Assembly (NCBI RefSeq): GCF_947623445.1 | Contig: NC_135242.1 | Coordinates: forward strand, 25,420,001 to 25,484,000 | Direction of reading: 5' to 3' | DNA: 64,000 nt | From: Clavelina lepadiformis | Taxonomy: Eukaryota > Chordata > Ascidiacea > Aplousobranchia > Clavelinidae | Part shown: one piece after another, positions 1 through 14,300 of the stretch | Numbering within the stretch: the first letter of the stretch is position 1 | Layout: each line of letters begins with the position of its first letter | Translations under genes and position numbers: made by a program | The notes under the pieces: generated by a model | Databases searched by the model: none | Told to the model about the DNA's origin: nothing | The model's input: only the letters and a program-made list of their open reading frames with translations

Positions 1-46
1 CTGGCGCAAAGATTCTGCGTTAATTTTAATCCAAATTGTTTTGCAG

Positions 47-473
47 AGATTCACCAACAAGTCCGACGTCATCCGTCATTACAACATGCACAAGAAGCGC
101 GATAATTCGCTCGCCCACGGTTTCATGAGGTTCGCGCCGAACGATAATTGCACCCCCCAGTTTGGTTTGTGCCATTTTAAAGGCAAGAGCACGCACTACC
201 ATTGCCTGCATGTAAGTCGTAGTGGTTGTTCATTGGATGGTTTGATGCCACGCGCTTGAAAGTGATTTTTCCTCCTTCGACAGACAAACTGCTGCAAAGT
301 TTACACGAGCACTTCTGACGTCATGACCCATGAAAACTTCCACAAGAAGAATCAGCAATTCGTCACAAACGGCTTCCAGCGGTACAGGGCGACAGAGCTG
401 TGCGGGGCAGACCATTGCCCCTTCAGTTCCCAGCGCACAACCCACTTCCACTGCACGTAAGTTGAGTGACGGC

Positions 474-519
<46 letters not shown>

Positions 520-3500
520 ATTGATTGATTGATTGATGATTGAGTGCGTTTGTAGGAGGCGAGACTGCAACTTCACGTTCAAGAACAAATGCGACATCGA
601 GAAGCACAAAGCTTACCACACGAGGGATGACGCCTACACTAGACAGGGCTTCAAGAAATTTTACAAGAACGAACCCTGCAAGTAAGTGGTCGCTTCTTTA
701 TATTTTTGTTGTTTCTTTAGCTATCTGTGACGTCATAATTCATTTCTAGTTTTCCGTCCTGTGCTTGGAATCGGACGGCAAATCATTTCCATTGTTTACG
801 AAAGAATTGCGACTTCTCCTTCACTTCGACTAGTCAGATGGTTTCACACAAACGCAAGCACGACCGGCAGGACCTCATGGGCGTCGACACCAACCGAAGT
901 GAGCATAAAGCGACCAGATTTCAACAAAATTTTCTTTCTTTTGATTTTTTCTTCCAATTCCCAAAAATCAGCTCTTGTCACTACTTCCGCCTCTATTCTT
1001 CCTCGCCCTGTCGTAGCCATGCCAACCGTTGCCAGGTTACCGCATCAGCTAACACCAGCATTCGTGCGCCCCCCCATCGCCCCCTATCTCGGTTGTCAGG
1101 GGCAACCGCTGTCTACTTTCTCTTTCCTCTCTCCTTTCGTTACAGCGAATTTAATCAACCGTAAGCAATAAAGTGTCAAGATTTTTTTTAGATTGTTGCA
1201 AATTTAAACCTAAACGTAAACTTTCAGGCCCGGTCCCGCCAACCTTGTTCGAGTCGAGAGGGAACCAACCAAAATACGACCCTGCATTTTACCAGGAGAC
1301 TGCGAGGAAAGTTTTGGCGAAGATTCCATCCTCAGTCGCTGCCGGTATGTCACGTGACTGACTTTGTTGAAGCCTTCATTTGGAAATTTATTTTATTTTA
1401 TCTTCAGGAGCGTTGCCGAAAAAATTGTCGGATTTTGCGTCAAAACCTGAAAGCTCTAGTCTCCAAGCAGCGCTTCTGCCCGTGTCAACCTCATCCACAG
1501 CGTCGCCTAGCGAGGACGGTAGCTTCCAGCTACAGTAAGTGCGATGGCGCTGTTTCCTGCTAACACTTGTTTATTATCATATTAAATTCGAAATTTCTTT
1601 CTCTTTTGCTTATTTTTATTTATTATTGTTGTGTTTAAAGTTTACGGGATGATAAAAAACAAAAAAACGTTGTAAAATCGATAATTTTTTCCAGGCAAGA
1701 GCGCCCCCCACCTCCTTATATGGAAGTACCAGACAACTCGGTATGACGTACTTTATGGCCATTGGTCGATTGCAAAACTTTTTCTGAGGACCAGGGTTGC
1801 CAACAAAGATTTTTTGTTCCAGACTTTACGTCAGTCGCCAGATTACGAAGAAAACGATGGTTACCATGGCGACGATCAAGATAATTGGACAAAGACAACT
1901 ACGTCACAACGGATGAAAGGTTTGATTGGGTTTGAACATTTCAAATAGATTTAAAGCAAAACCTGAACTGGTTTGACCTTTTTGCAGGTGAGTTCAAGTC
2001 GAGGTCAACGGGAAACAACGAAGGTGGGTTGGAAGATTCTAAAATATAACTTTTAATCGAAATTAACTTTTAGTTCTTTTCTAAAATTGACAAATGTTCA
2101 GAAAGCGAAGCCCTCAATCTTTCGTCGAAAGGAACCGTCCAATCAGACGAAGTTAAATCGGTAGGTTTGTGCTGATGACGTCATGTACAGTAGTTATGGT
2201 TATGGTTATGACGTCAGTAACGCGATTGTTTTGTTGTTGTTGACAGGAAGCGGATGCGGATGAAGAGCCGACGCAGGCGGTGTTGAAGTACTTCAGAGGG
2301 TGAGTAGAGGCTTAAGTTGTGGATGAAAGTCCATCGGTAGCTCCCGTTCCAACTCCCTCCTCCTCTTCTTCCAGGTTGGCATCTGGGGAGTGCGCCCTCC
2401 CCGCGTGCGTATTCGCGTCACGTCATCACTTCCACTGCATCGTACAGGATTGTTGCGCGTTGTTCGTCGACAAACAACTCGTACTCAGCCACACGCTGTG
2501 AGTCTCCACACATGCACACACACGCACACACACACACACACACAATCCATGCTACAAGTAACAATCCATGTTTTTCAGCTTTCACGAAAGATTGGAACGA
2601 TCGGGGATCACCCAGGTCACGTGCACCGATCTTCCCTTTCTCTGCACTTCCACGTCACGTGCTGAGTCATCAAGGGACCCGGATTCCCCCCCACCTGGCT
2701 ACATCGCGCTTTCGATGACCAACCGCACAAGAATCGTCCCAAAACCCATTGATGCGGAACTGCAGGAGGTACCAACTGAAGGAAAGACCCCAGAAACGGT
2801 GTCCCGGCTCCCTCGGATTTCCTCCGAGAACTTGACCCCGGTTGACGCGAGCAGGAGCGCGATGCTCAGCTACCTCAGGATGATCCAGGAGAAGTCGCTC
2901 CTCGCCTCGGGTGAGGCAGGGAAATCCCCGTACATGACCATGCAAATCCCCGCACAGCAGAGTTTGAAGATCCACGGGGATTCGTCCAGGCTTAACGACG
3001 GATACCTCCACGTTCGACCTGGGTAAGTGACGCTGTGACTTCACAATCGTTATGATTGTGTTTCCTTATAACGAAAACCACGACCTTTCCAGGATGGCGT
3101 GCACGCGGCAGGATTGCAAGTACCTGATGCAGAACCACTGGCACTGCACGTTGAACAGGTGCCGGTACGTGTGCAAGTCCCTGGGCAAGGCGCAGACCCA
3201 CAGAGAGGCGCATGACAGCTTGGAAGCATACGCCAAAGCGGCCAAGGAATGTTTCAAGAGCTACACCGTGAAGAAGAACTGTCCCAATCCGGTACGCTGC
3301 GTCCTGTGTTGCGTCATAATATTCCTTCTATGCTTGCGTTTATTGCGTTGTTGGAATGTTGCAGAACTGCGAGTTCCGACTCCGGGGACATTATCACTGC
3401 TTGAAGCCCGGATGTCAGTTCGTCACAATCGGGACATCGAAGCTTCCCTGGCACATGAAGAAACACGAGAAGATCGCGAAGAGAGAAGCGAGCGGATTCA

Positions 3501-5818
3501 AATATTTCACCAAGAAAGAGCAGTGCGGGAAATGCGGTGAGTCCGCTATATGGCGCGCTTGCCCCTACCCCACTTACACGCCCTGTCCATTGCAGAGTGC
3601 AAGTACAACGGCTTGTTCAGCCACTACCACTGCATCCGCGCCGGTTGTGCCTTCGCCTTTCAGTATAAACACCAGATGTCCACCCATGTCCGCAAGCACT
3701 TGAGGAGAATGCTGGGTCGGAGTTACACCGGGACAAGTGAGTTATTTGATGTCTTTGGCCGACACTAGGTGCTGATCGTGATCCTCTACGTAGATCTATC
3801 CGACGAAGCTGACGTCGACCATACCAATGTTGACTCTGGAGATGACTCTTTACCGCTCATTGTGGATGAAGCTGATGAAATTGAACAACGGCCAGGTGTC
3901 GCTGGAGATTCATTCTCGGTGAGTATTGTTCGCCACCAGTTGGCGCAATAATGAGATTCTGATTGAAATTGTCCCTTCTAGTACCAGGCCCGTCCAAGCA
4001 ACCCGACAAACGAACTGAACCAGCTCCAACTCGCCGTATTGGAGCAACTTTCCCGGGGTGGGTGCAGTGAAATTTTACTCTGTTCTTCTCACCTTGCTTT
4101 CTCTAACAAGGCGTTTATCGTAGGCTCGAAAAGCTCTTTCCCGCCAACTAACGAGGGTTTTGACATGATGAATATGGACACTAGTGGGATGAACACAAGT
4201 TCTTTGAACGGAGACGGTGAGTTGGAACCTGCTCAATCAAACGCGAGTTCACCTTCAACCAGTTAACGTCCGACTTTTAATACGTCATCAGATATGTCAA
4301 CTGATGACGAAGTGTTGGATCTTCGAGCGGGGAATGCACAAGACGTGGATTCCAACAGTCTGGCCTCTGGATCCAATGGTGAGTCTCCTCCTCATCGAAG
4401 ATAATCTTCTGTTCTTCGTCAATAAGATAATATTCTGCTTCAGGGTATTGCAACGAACAACAAGTGCTCCCTGAAGCGGATAAATATAACGAGGATGATG
4501 GACATACGATGGCAAAAGAGAGCCTCTTAGCAAGGTATGTTTAGTCGTTATGAAGTTTCGACGACGTTTGTTGTATTCACAACAACTCCATATTTGGTAG
4601 TTTTTCTAGCAAGCAAAACGACGAACTAGGTCAAGGGTCATTCTTCAACAAGTTTAAGCTGAATAATGACGTCATGGAAGGATTTAAAAGATTTGAATCT
4701 TCTGAGAACTGTGGCGACCCCGAGTGTGTGTACACATGCAAGGTATGAATCGGTGTCTATTTCATAGACATCTTCAATTCAGAAAGAGTATCATTTATGA
4801 CGTCATAATGCAGGTGTCCCACTACCATTGCCTACGTGAAGATTGCAATTATCGCTTCACGGGCAGGACCCACATGTTCAAGCACCATCAACACCACGAG
4901 AGGGTGGCCGGGCTGGTGAGAGACGACTTCAAGAGGTTTAAGCCGTCTCAGAGTTGCGAGATGGACGGATGCCAGTACGACGGGACGAGCACACACTTCC
5001 ACTGCCTCAGATGCGACTTCAAGTATGTCCATGCCGTGCCATGAGCCACGTCACGTATTAACGCATCTTCTGCGCAGGTGCGCTGACACCGCCAAGGTCG
5101 GCACCCACAGACGCCTGCACGTGAAGAACGACACCCTCGAACAATGGGGCTTCGAGCGGTTGAGGGGGAAGGACGACTGTAGAAGGGAGAATTGCAAGTA
5201 CAGGTTACTACTCAAGTTTACAATTAAGTCTATTTCCTGGCCATTGTTACGCAATAAGTCTTTTTTATGACGTCACAGAGAACGCAACACGTCCCATTTT
5301 CATTGTCTCCAGCCCGGGTGCTCGTACACTGTGGTCGGTCTGTCCAGCATCGAGCAACACTACAAGAAGCATAAGATGATGACGCAGACGAGGTGAGATG
5401 ACGTCATGTTGCTAGGTGACGTATATCGTACGAACGGTTATTGACGATTTGTTGTTGCAGTCCTCAGGTCAACTTCAATATTCTGGCGAAACATTTCATC
5501 AACCAGAGCGCTGACTCATCCTTCAACTCGTCAAATTATGCTGACTCACCGGTGAACGCTCACAACGTTTCATGCAGCTTTCCATTCAGCGCCTCATCCA
5601 GTACCCCGAGTATGGGTGAACGCAACAGCACAAGGTCAAGTCCAGGGCGGGAGGACCGCGCCGTTGCCTCCCCCACTTTCAATACGTCAGTTCTGACGTC
5701 ACAGCTCAATCCAGGCATGCTGCAGGCTGGTGCGGAAGTGACGTCAGTCGATTTTTCAAAGACCTTGAACCTCTCCCTCGGTGACAGGAGCGGCGCGATT
5801 GCCGGCGTCAGTTTGTAG
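47..5818 (+). CDS. CASZ1: Castor (CASZ1-type) zinc-finger transcription factor, 3' part of gene
   Basis: Nuclear transcription factor of the castor family, which controls neural and cardiovascular cell fates in other animals. The window opens inside the gene. The exons I can join are 47-211, 284-456, 556-681, 750-898, 1228-1344, 1408-1534, 1695-1740, 1823-1919, 1988-2023, 2102-2160, 2247-2299, 2375-2497, 2579-3022, 3093-3291, 3365-3536, 3596-3736, 3794-3918, 3982-4057, 4124-4216, 4292-4378, 4444-4534, 4610-4742, 4814-5022, 5078-5197, 5279-5392 and 5461-5818 (stop). All have GT-AG borders and fitting phases. Ten castor-type paired fingers are seen. Each starts with a short C-x4/5-C knuckle, then a T/S-H-[YFW]-H-C core, then a normal C2H2 half ending in H-x3/4-H. 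Low-complexity acidic and Ser-rich linkers separate finger groups 3/4 and 7/8. Ten fingers resemble the long vertebrate CASZ1 isoform rather than the shorter fly protein. A poly(A) signal AATAAA overlaps position 5820. The 5' exons lie outside the window. Confidence 0.93.
473..539. repeat. (TGAT)n microsatellite in a CASZ1 intron
   Basis: About 16 tandem copies of TTGA/TGAT, with one TTGG interruption, fill most of the 99-bp intron between two castor finger exons. Confidence 0.95.
2507..2544. repeat. (CA)n microsatellite in a CASZ1 intron
   Basis: Imperfect CA dinucleotide run with two interruptions, just upstream of the acceptor of the exon that begins at 2579. Confidence 0.95.
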
Positions 5819-5825
5819 AAATAAA

Positions 5826-6918
5826 TTTATTATGACGTCATACACCCCATTATGGGATGATCGCATGTTTTGGAAATTCGATTCTGTAAAAGTTTGCCAA
5901 AACTTAAGCGGTTAAGCAAAACTGATCGCACCCGTGTTGGGCCGAAACCCGTAGTGTTACGTCATAATTGATTTTATATCTTTATTATTACAAGAGCCAT
6001 GGAAAGTTTTCTGCATTGGCTGTTGTTACGTCACTTGATTTCTGTAGCCCTTGGTTTTATTTATTATTCAACGTACTACTCCACCTTCAGCATTTTATTC
6101 TAACAAAGTACTACCGCTAGTTGGCGTTATTGAGCTACTCAGGTTGCCAGCATTACTGTGAAATCAATTCTTTTAACTTAAATTATTACATTATAGGCCC
6201 AGAATAATGGAGGTGTTGCGTCACCAAGATGTTTTTACGTTTTTCTTTTATATTGTCGATACTTTCGGTCAGGTACTCTAATGACGTCACAATTAATAAA
6301 TAATGTACATGTTCCATCTTCAATCAATGTCTAAACTGGGACGTGCTCATGTGTTCGTGCTACTGTGTCATTTTCACATCTGTTGGTGCCTCGAAGAGGT
6401 GTTTCGAATCACGAGTCGCATTTTTCATCCATTTGATTTTGTTTTCCGACCTAATTATGAAGTTTTAACAGGGGATTCCCCTGAATGCGTACTATGGAAA
6501 GTGTGTGTGCAACTACTTCTATGCATTCACGTGATTAATAAAATTGCATGCTCTAGTGGGTTTGCATCTGGTTTATGACGAAACAATCGCATCTTCTTGC
6601 TGTATTCCTTGTTATCGATCAAGTGACACGCGATTCCGCCGCTCATCTTGACCTTATAGAAAGTTGCCGCGCTTAAATGGCCCCCCCCCCCCCCACCTGC
6701 GCGCTGTCGAGCTATCCTGGAAGGTTGGACCAATTGAGAGAAACATTGGACCAGAACATTTCCATTGAAATACTTCCTGTATTGTTTCGTAATAATGGCG
6801 CAGGAAGTTTTCTCAGCTACGTAATAAGGAAGCAAAGGTATTTTGGAATCAGTCAAGGAAAGTTGTTTGTGAAGTGCAGATGAGAAATAGTTTGTTGTCG
6901 ATGATCTGAGGATAAAAA
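5826..6918. other. Intergenic: CASZ1 3' UTR and MAM-gene upstream region
   Basis: No convincing coding exon. It holds the CASZ1 3' flank, copies of the TGACGTCA palindrome and a run of 14 C residues at 6681-6694. Short open frames here have no splice context and no recognisable motif. Confidence 0.7.
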
Positions 6919-8356
6919 ATGATCTTTGGTCTCTTATGGAAGTTATTTGTGACGTCACAATTGACAGTAGTATACTTGCAAGCACGAGCGTTAAGCCCAG
7001 GTATGAGAATTAGGTCGATTGTGAGATAATAATTGGACTGAAGGATGCTCTTTCATCTGCAGCCTTCACCAACGACTGCGACTTCAACCGGAATACTTGT
7101 GGTTGGCAGAACACGCAGCGATCGAACCACGATGACTTCGACTGGCGACGCGGCACAGGTTCCGCCGGAAAACAAAGCGGAAGTGGGGCTAGAGACGACC
7201 ACGGAGGAGGTTTGTGACGTCATACGTATTTGTGCAGTTTAACCGATCTTCGAGTTTCTTATCATGACGTCACAGGCGGTGGTTACATGTACATTAAATC
7301 CAGCAACCGGAACCGAATCGCAAAACTGGTGGGACGACCTTTGACCTCAAAAAACGCGACTTGTTTCCAGTTTTGGTATTACATGAAAGGTAAGCGCTCG
7401 CCTTTTATGAGGTCACAACCGCTGTGTGGTCTCCACTTTTAAAATTACGCAGGGAGAGACATCGGCCACTTAAAGGTGTACATCGCGCGGAATCGGTTCA
7501 TGTTGGGGGGGAACCTCAAACTAGTCTGGTACCTGAGGCGCAATCAGCGCTCTGGGTGGCGCAATGCGAAGGTGAGGCGTCGCCATTAGAATCTTATTCC
7601 TTTCAAACAATAATCTTTGTTCGTTCATCTTAAGATACCGCTTCCGGCCGGGCAGAAGGGAGTTCCCCTGTTCGAAGCTCTTGATTGGAAGAGAGGACGC
7701 AAAGGAAACATTTTAATTGATGACGTCACAATCAGCAATATAACCGACGACTGTGAGGGTAAGTTGAATGACCTTTGCCCTCAACCGCTTCAAATAATCT
7801 TCGAACTTCTGTCTCAGTCGTACAACCGCCGCTAGCCGCCCCCTACCAACCACCACCCAGAACTATTGTGACGTCGGCAATACAAACAACAACGGCACTT
7901 ATGACGTCAAGGACAGCAAATTATTCTATAAACTACCTAGAAGAACAAGCGACGTCACCATTGTCGTCTACAGTAACGACGTCGCCAAAGATTTCAAGGC
8001 CAATGTCAAGTGGAACTTCCAAACCACCCAGTACAGTTGTGTATACGTCATCCAGCTTTTCAAGTTCAACCTTTCCGGAAGTGTCAAAGTTTGCAAACAA
8101 TTACACCACAGTGACGTCTTTTAACAAAACGAGCACAAGAGAGAAGCAAGCAAAAAGTTCAAAGGTCGTTGTCGTAGCAATCGTTGTGAGCGTACTTGGA
8201 ATTCTGCTGATCTTGGTTGCCCTTGCATTTATCGCCCACCTACGGCGAAAGAAGAAGCGAAGTCACGTGTACGCTGACGATTGTTCGGTAGTTATGACGC
8301 GGATGTACCCAGAAATAACCTCTGACCCCAGCCTGGAGTACCGAAAGTTGAACTGA
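6919..8356 (+). CDS. Single-pass membrane protein with one MAM domain and a Ser/Thr-rich stalk
   Basis: Six exons join in frame: 6919-7000, 7063-7209, 7276-7389, 7453-7571, 7635-7758 and 7818-8356, giving 374 residues. The ATG at 6919 starts a hydrophobic N terminus (MIFGLLWKLFVT...) that looks like a signal peptide; an upstream ATG at 6901 meets a stop at once. Residues about 30-200 form a MAM domain: the opening CDFNRNTCGWQN, the central G-x-x-M-Y-I-K, CFQFWYYMKG, and the closing ILIDDVTISNITDDC. A Thr/Ser/Pro-rich stalk of about 100 residues follows. Then comes a transmembrane helix (VVVVAIVVSVLGILLILVAL), a basic stop-transfer RRKKKR and a short cytoplasmic tail ending LEYRKLN. MAM domains are extracellular adhesion or dimerisation modules. 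I cannot name an orthologue. A poly(A) signal lies at 8389-8394. Confidence 0.85.
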
Positions 8357-8394
8357 AAGATACTTGAATTATTGTCTGTTTGTGACGTAATAAA

Positions 8395-11300
8395 GTGAAA
8401 AGAATTGCGCAGCAAGTCACCATCAAGTGACACGAAAGTTAATAAAATGACGGGAAACCCCCAATTGTGACGTAAGTGCGTGTTCAGTTTGCGGTTGAAT
8501 TGTTCATATCTGGCGATCAATCATCATTAAAATATATTGCATAAAAACGACAGCTTTCAAAGTGTTTGAACTTGAAGATAATAAACCATAGAAAGCGTCA
8601 ACACCAGCGAAGAGTGTTCTGACCAGGTTATCAAATTCAGATTTCAATTTTGCGATATTCGCGCGATATGCAAAATTCAATACAGCTCGTTATGTGCAAT
8701 TCCAATCAACACGAGCTTTAAAACAGGATAATTCTTAAATTCATCCTTCCTTGAAGTTTTAAGAAACTATTTGATTGGTTGGTGCCACCCAGGTGCTTGC
8801 GCCGATCACCGTTCAACCATTATGGCGAGGAGACTGCTGATTAAAATAGACATCAGCTACATTAGCACTCTCTGCCACTCGTGTCGCTGTTTATCTGCTT
8901 ATTTTCTGCTTCCACGACTATAATTGAATACGCGACCAGACTTTCCAGGTTAAAAGAACAAACAAGGCCATAGAAGGCCAATAGGTGATACAGTTGCAGA
9001 TGTAATTTAGAACTTAACTGTAGAGCATTCTCCAGACTTGACCCTCTTCACATAACTCCACCTAGAAGTGACCTAAATAGACAGGAATACTTCTAGAATA
9101 TTCTCTCATGAGACGAACGCAGATGACATGAAGCTGGGTTTAACTTTTAACCGGTTCTTACTTCATTTGTAGCGCGGAGTAATTTGTAGCCAAAGTGCGC
9201 AGGACATTTCGTCTAGTTCGCGACGAACCGCGGCATCGACCAGTGTGGACCAATGTCATTGTGACGATTGATCTTGTTTCGTCATAATTGAAGAGATTGC
9301 CTTCGAGTTATCTCTTTGGTTAAGTCGCCACAAACAACTTGCACCAATAACTTGCACAAAACCAGCGGTCACTCTTAAGCCAAGATCAAGCAACTTATGA
9401 AAGATGACGTAATTGCGATGAGGGGTCGAAAAAGATCCAACATGGGCGATTATTGAAAAAAACGATTACACAAAGTTCGGTTATGACGTCACAAATTTCC
9501 TTTGCATCTAGGTTGTGAGAATGACAATCGAATCAAGTTTAACAACTATCACTACCTGGTGGCGCGTTTTTCCAAAAACTGTTTCATAAAAGTTCGACGA
9601 CGACAAAGCGTTCGTTGACTTTCTCATTTTCTTACATATTTTTCTGGATCAGTCGTTGGTCGATGAGGACTCATTAAACTTCATCACATCCTCTGACCTG
9701 ACCACATGCCGGCTATGACGTGGATTAGTCACATAATGCCGGATTGTGGTCGCATTATTGGCAAACAAGAAGGTGCTTTTTCGAGTTGATCTGTTTCTTG
9801 ACAATGATACAAACGATCTTCACGCCTTATACAATGACGTCACAATGTAAATTGTGAATCATAGCAGATGCATTGTGATGTAAGAATGGTGACAAGAGCC
9901 ACTTCCTTCCGTGTTGTAAAAGTTTGAGAAGATTTCTGCCTCACCTGAGCAGCATATACAGTAAGTTTATGAAACGTTCCAGCCAATATGAGTCCAACTT
10001 AATCTTCGACTCATCCCGTCATTTTCCGCTTGAGTGATTTTCACGCTTCACCGACCACGACGTCAAAAAATTCGCACAAGAAACTCAGAATGAAGAGTCT
10101 TGATATTGCGCACCAGCCGCTGCAGCCACTTGCAGTCGAACGATTACGTCACTGCTAAAAATGTCATTTCTGCAAAATTCTAAAACTGTGTGTTTAAGAC
10201 TTTTCGCGACGTAACAAAGGTGTTTGTTTGTGTGCGGGTGACGGGAAGGAAAGCTCAAGTGGGCGGAGCGGTCACGTTGTGGGTGGGACCGGTTTGCGGA
10301 CGAACTTGAGATTTTTCTCTCCGGCTGAAATCTACCGAAGTAAATTCAGCGAATAAGACAAACACAAGATAATTTTCGGAAGATTTTTTACTGAAATGTC
10401 GACTTGTGCGTCACCGCATTAGATGCGCCCCAGAAAGTTCCTGATCGGTTTAAAAAATGCATTTTGCCCAAATTATTTTCCTGAGAAACATTTCTCTGCG
10501 AATGAAGTCGAAGGTTGGCGGCGAATTTGCTGATTTGGGAGGAAACAATTTGCCCAGACGCAGATAATCAAAACGTTTCATTCGACTCAATCACTGCTGT
10601 TGGTGTGCTTCCAAATATATCAACTCGTTGAAGCTTAGATCCCGTCATCCTTCCATGAAAGAGCGAAACCTGAAATTTTTCATCAATTTCAATCTGATTT
10701 TTTTTGCTATTTTGTCTTCTCCTGCCCGATGAAGAAGCAAATTAACTCGTTTATAATCAATTCGAATGAGGATGAATCATTTTGTTATCAAAGATGAGAT
10801 TTCTTGAGGTCACGTCCTTTCAACGCGACCAACTTCGCGCTATTTCCGTGACTTTTTACAACAAACAAACAAACATCGAACGGAACACAATCAAGCATTG
10901 TTACATTAAATTGGAAACATTCCTTTTGTGCATTGACCTGATCGCGTCTAAGCGCGGGGAACGTGGCGGTCCATTGTTCGCAAATCAATTAAAACGCTTT
11001 CACCTGATAAGGTCGGGTCGCGTTCTTCTTTTACAAAGACCCAGGTTTGCAGGTTTGCAGAAGAATCGTTGAAAACATCCTTTCAAGTAGCGGGGTGATT
11101 ACGTAACATGTTGTGGTTGGTGGTTAGAATGAGTCATGCGTTTGTGGCGCGACCGAGTCAGCAAAGGCCACGGCTAGGCAGTTGAAACTCGTCCAAATGT
11201 GAAGTGGGCTTATTGTTAAGCTGGAAGCCTGAACACGATAACATTCGAGAGAAAACTGAACTGAGGCCCTTGCACCTCAAGCTCATGCAGTTTTGCCGCA

Positions 11301-14300
11301 GTATACGTCACAACGCTGAAGCATTTTTTCTGCAATTCTCAATCACATTTTAGATTGTGATCGCACAATTATTATCTTTATTCTTTATTGATGTTTTATT
11401 TCGCGAGTTGACAAACTTCGCTGCTTTATCTTTAAACTTATTTGCTGTGAGTTTTAAATTTATCGATTGTAAGTTGGTGATGATGTCCACTAGGTGGCGC
11501 GTTCGATTCATGTTTACTTAAAGTCGTCATTGTTTACGAATGGATTTTTATGTAAGAATGAATCATTTAATCTTGTTGATGCAGACACGAGCTCTATTTC
11601 TCGGCAACTTTGATCAAATCCGATTTTATCTTTAAATTTCCCGACCCGCACAACTACCAGGAACTGATTTAACGCTCTGAGGCGCGCTTGACAATCAAAT
11701 AATTCTAGACCGGGCGTCTGTGTGTGGAGACGTGACAAAGAAGCGAAATAACAATCTGCTTGGAACGGTGACAACCTGTGTTTTATGCAGGTTGTGGTCC
11801 AGAATTTATTGCAAGGTCGCTCTACACAAGCCGCATTATGAATGGGTCAATTCAGAAGCTGCCGGTTGCCCAAATGGAAACTTCCCAGCGATAAATGACG
11901 CAAAAATTCAATGCCGCCACTACCACTGCACACAATCAATCGCATAAATTCGGATGTGGTGGCGTTTTACAGCAACGTTATTCCACAGTGATGATGTATT
12001 CTGATAAACGTGACTTAATCAAACGTTGAAAATAAGTTCCACTTGAACAAAAAGCCTTGTACGTTGAGCGGAGTTGTGCGGCTGGGCAGGTGCAATTCGA
12101 TGATTGCGGAAAACGTCTTCTGCGGTTTGAGAAATTTCGATTTACGGGTCTATCAAGAAGCACTTGAATTTTAATCGATGGCAAAACATTGTCACGTCAC
12201 AATAAAGATTGTCATCTTGAAACCACACACGTCGCCGCCCATGATGATGGGAACACCGAGAACAAAAGTTTTCTCATCATCACCGAGAAATGAGTTAAAT
12301 GAACAATAAAATATCGACTGATGACGTCAGAGGTCTTTAAAAGTCCATTTTTATCCCCAAATGCTTTTGAAGGGAAGGTCGATGCACGCAATTGGTTCAA
12401 CATTGAAATTAAAATATCGAACTTAATTATTCCACCGTATCCATGACAACCGGCAGATGACGCGGCACAGAATCACGATGTTGGACTTGACCTTCCACGG
12501 TGGAGAGACGTGACTCCGCGCACGATTTATCGCGAAAGTTTGTAGAAAGGATGAGCATTGGTGGAATGAAGGACTTCCCGGAAAGGACCGCTCCCCGCTT
12601 CCACGTATCGCGTTGGGGAGTGGAGGATCAATCAACATCTGCGACGACAATTTAAACCTATAATTAGACCCAAAACAAAAAATGGGTAAACAAACACACC
12701 CCTATCTGACCCAACACGCTTATAAACACCCCACCTGATCGCGACCATTATGATGTCATAGTGAAATGGTCATTTTGTGCGATTGTAATGGAATGGAGCG
12801 GGAAAAAGTGATCCCTGGTTACGCTCCGGTGAGAAGGTTTAGTTCGTCAACAATGGGGTAATTGTGACAACACAGAAGATGTTAAGAAAAGTTTACATAC
12901 GTCGGAGGCGGCCTGTCATCGCCGCTGCCGGTCTCAGCTTTTCAATGAAGTCTTTTACGCGGAAATGAACCCGTTGTAGCGTTTACACCAAAATATCTTC
13001 AACATTTGACAAAAATATCGAGTTCGGTCATTTCCCAATCATAACAATGCAATAATTACGCCCGTGGGAAAATGCCGCCAGTGATGTATGCGGAAGTCGA
13101 CATGCACACACGTCACACTTTTATTGCTTGTAACGGTTCATTAGTTTGACGTGTGCGACGTTATTTGAATTTTGTCGTGAGTAAAACGTTGTCAAAGTGA
13201 TTTGTGGGGCGCAGAACCTCCCTTCTTGGGTCTATTTTTAATTGGGGCTCGGCTTTGTTCCCTTCACACTGACAGCGCCGTCTGTGACAAAAATGTTCCA
13301 AGAAAAGATTCATAAACAAATAAAAGACAAAACTAGCATTGTGATGTCATACAAAGGTCGATTGCTGCAGACTCGAAAGAAAGTAGAGTGTTGAAGACTT
13401 TATCACTTGAACGCGATCATTCGCGAATGAGACTTTGACAGCGGTGACATTAGTCATAAAAACATATCATGTTCCAACCATTATGACCGAACAAATGCCC
13501 CTTGTTTTAAGCCTGTGACGTCTTTTAATGTTGAAAGGTTAAGATGGGTCAGTTTGGGTCGATTTGTCGGAAAATTGACAGTTTCAGGTTTTAAACGTAA
13601 CACTATTTTGAGACATGTCTAATATTCTGTATTTTCGCATTTCAAAGTTGGCAAAAATAGCAATTTTTCGTCATAATCATCCCGGACAGACGTTTGATTG
13701 TTGCTTTCTACTTGACAGTTTCACCGCCAAGGTCTTGTCCCTGGACAAATTCTTTTTCTGAGCAAAGTTTAGTCAAATGATTATTTCTAAAGAATGAGCT
13801 GGAATAAACTAATCTTTCCATCGGAAGGTAACACACTTGCTGTATGACGTCATATTTAGATTAACGAGCCGCTGACCAATCAATTCAACCGAAGAATATT
13901 TGTTGATCACAAAGTTGAGCTTTGTTGATGTTTTCTATGACATCACAAAGCGACGAGATATAAACATCAGTTGAGTTTCCGGCGCCTTTCAAACATGAAT
14001 TGAGTTCCAGGTGGTTGAGCCTATTATTACATCATAATAGTGCCGGTCAATCTCTGAATCACCGAGTCTAAATCGTTGAAGACATTCTAGAAATTTTAAT
14101 TTTTGTTTGACAACTTCAGGAAGAATTATCTTGGTTTAACAATAATAATTTTCACGGTCGGTTGGTTGCACCCGGGTTTGGGTAACCCGACCCCCCACAG
14201 CCCCCTAACATCCGGGGTTAAATTAGGGGGGAGGTTCTTGAGCAAATTTCTGGGACTTCGTTGACGAAATATGATCTGTTACAAATCCTCCAATCAAATT

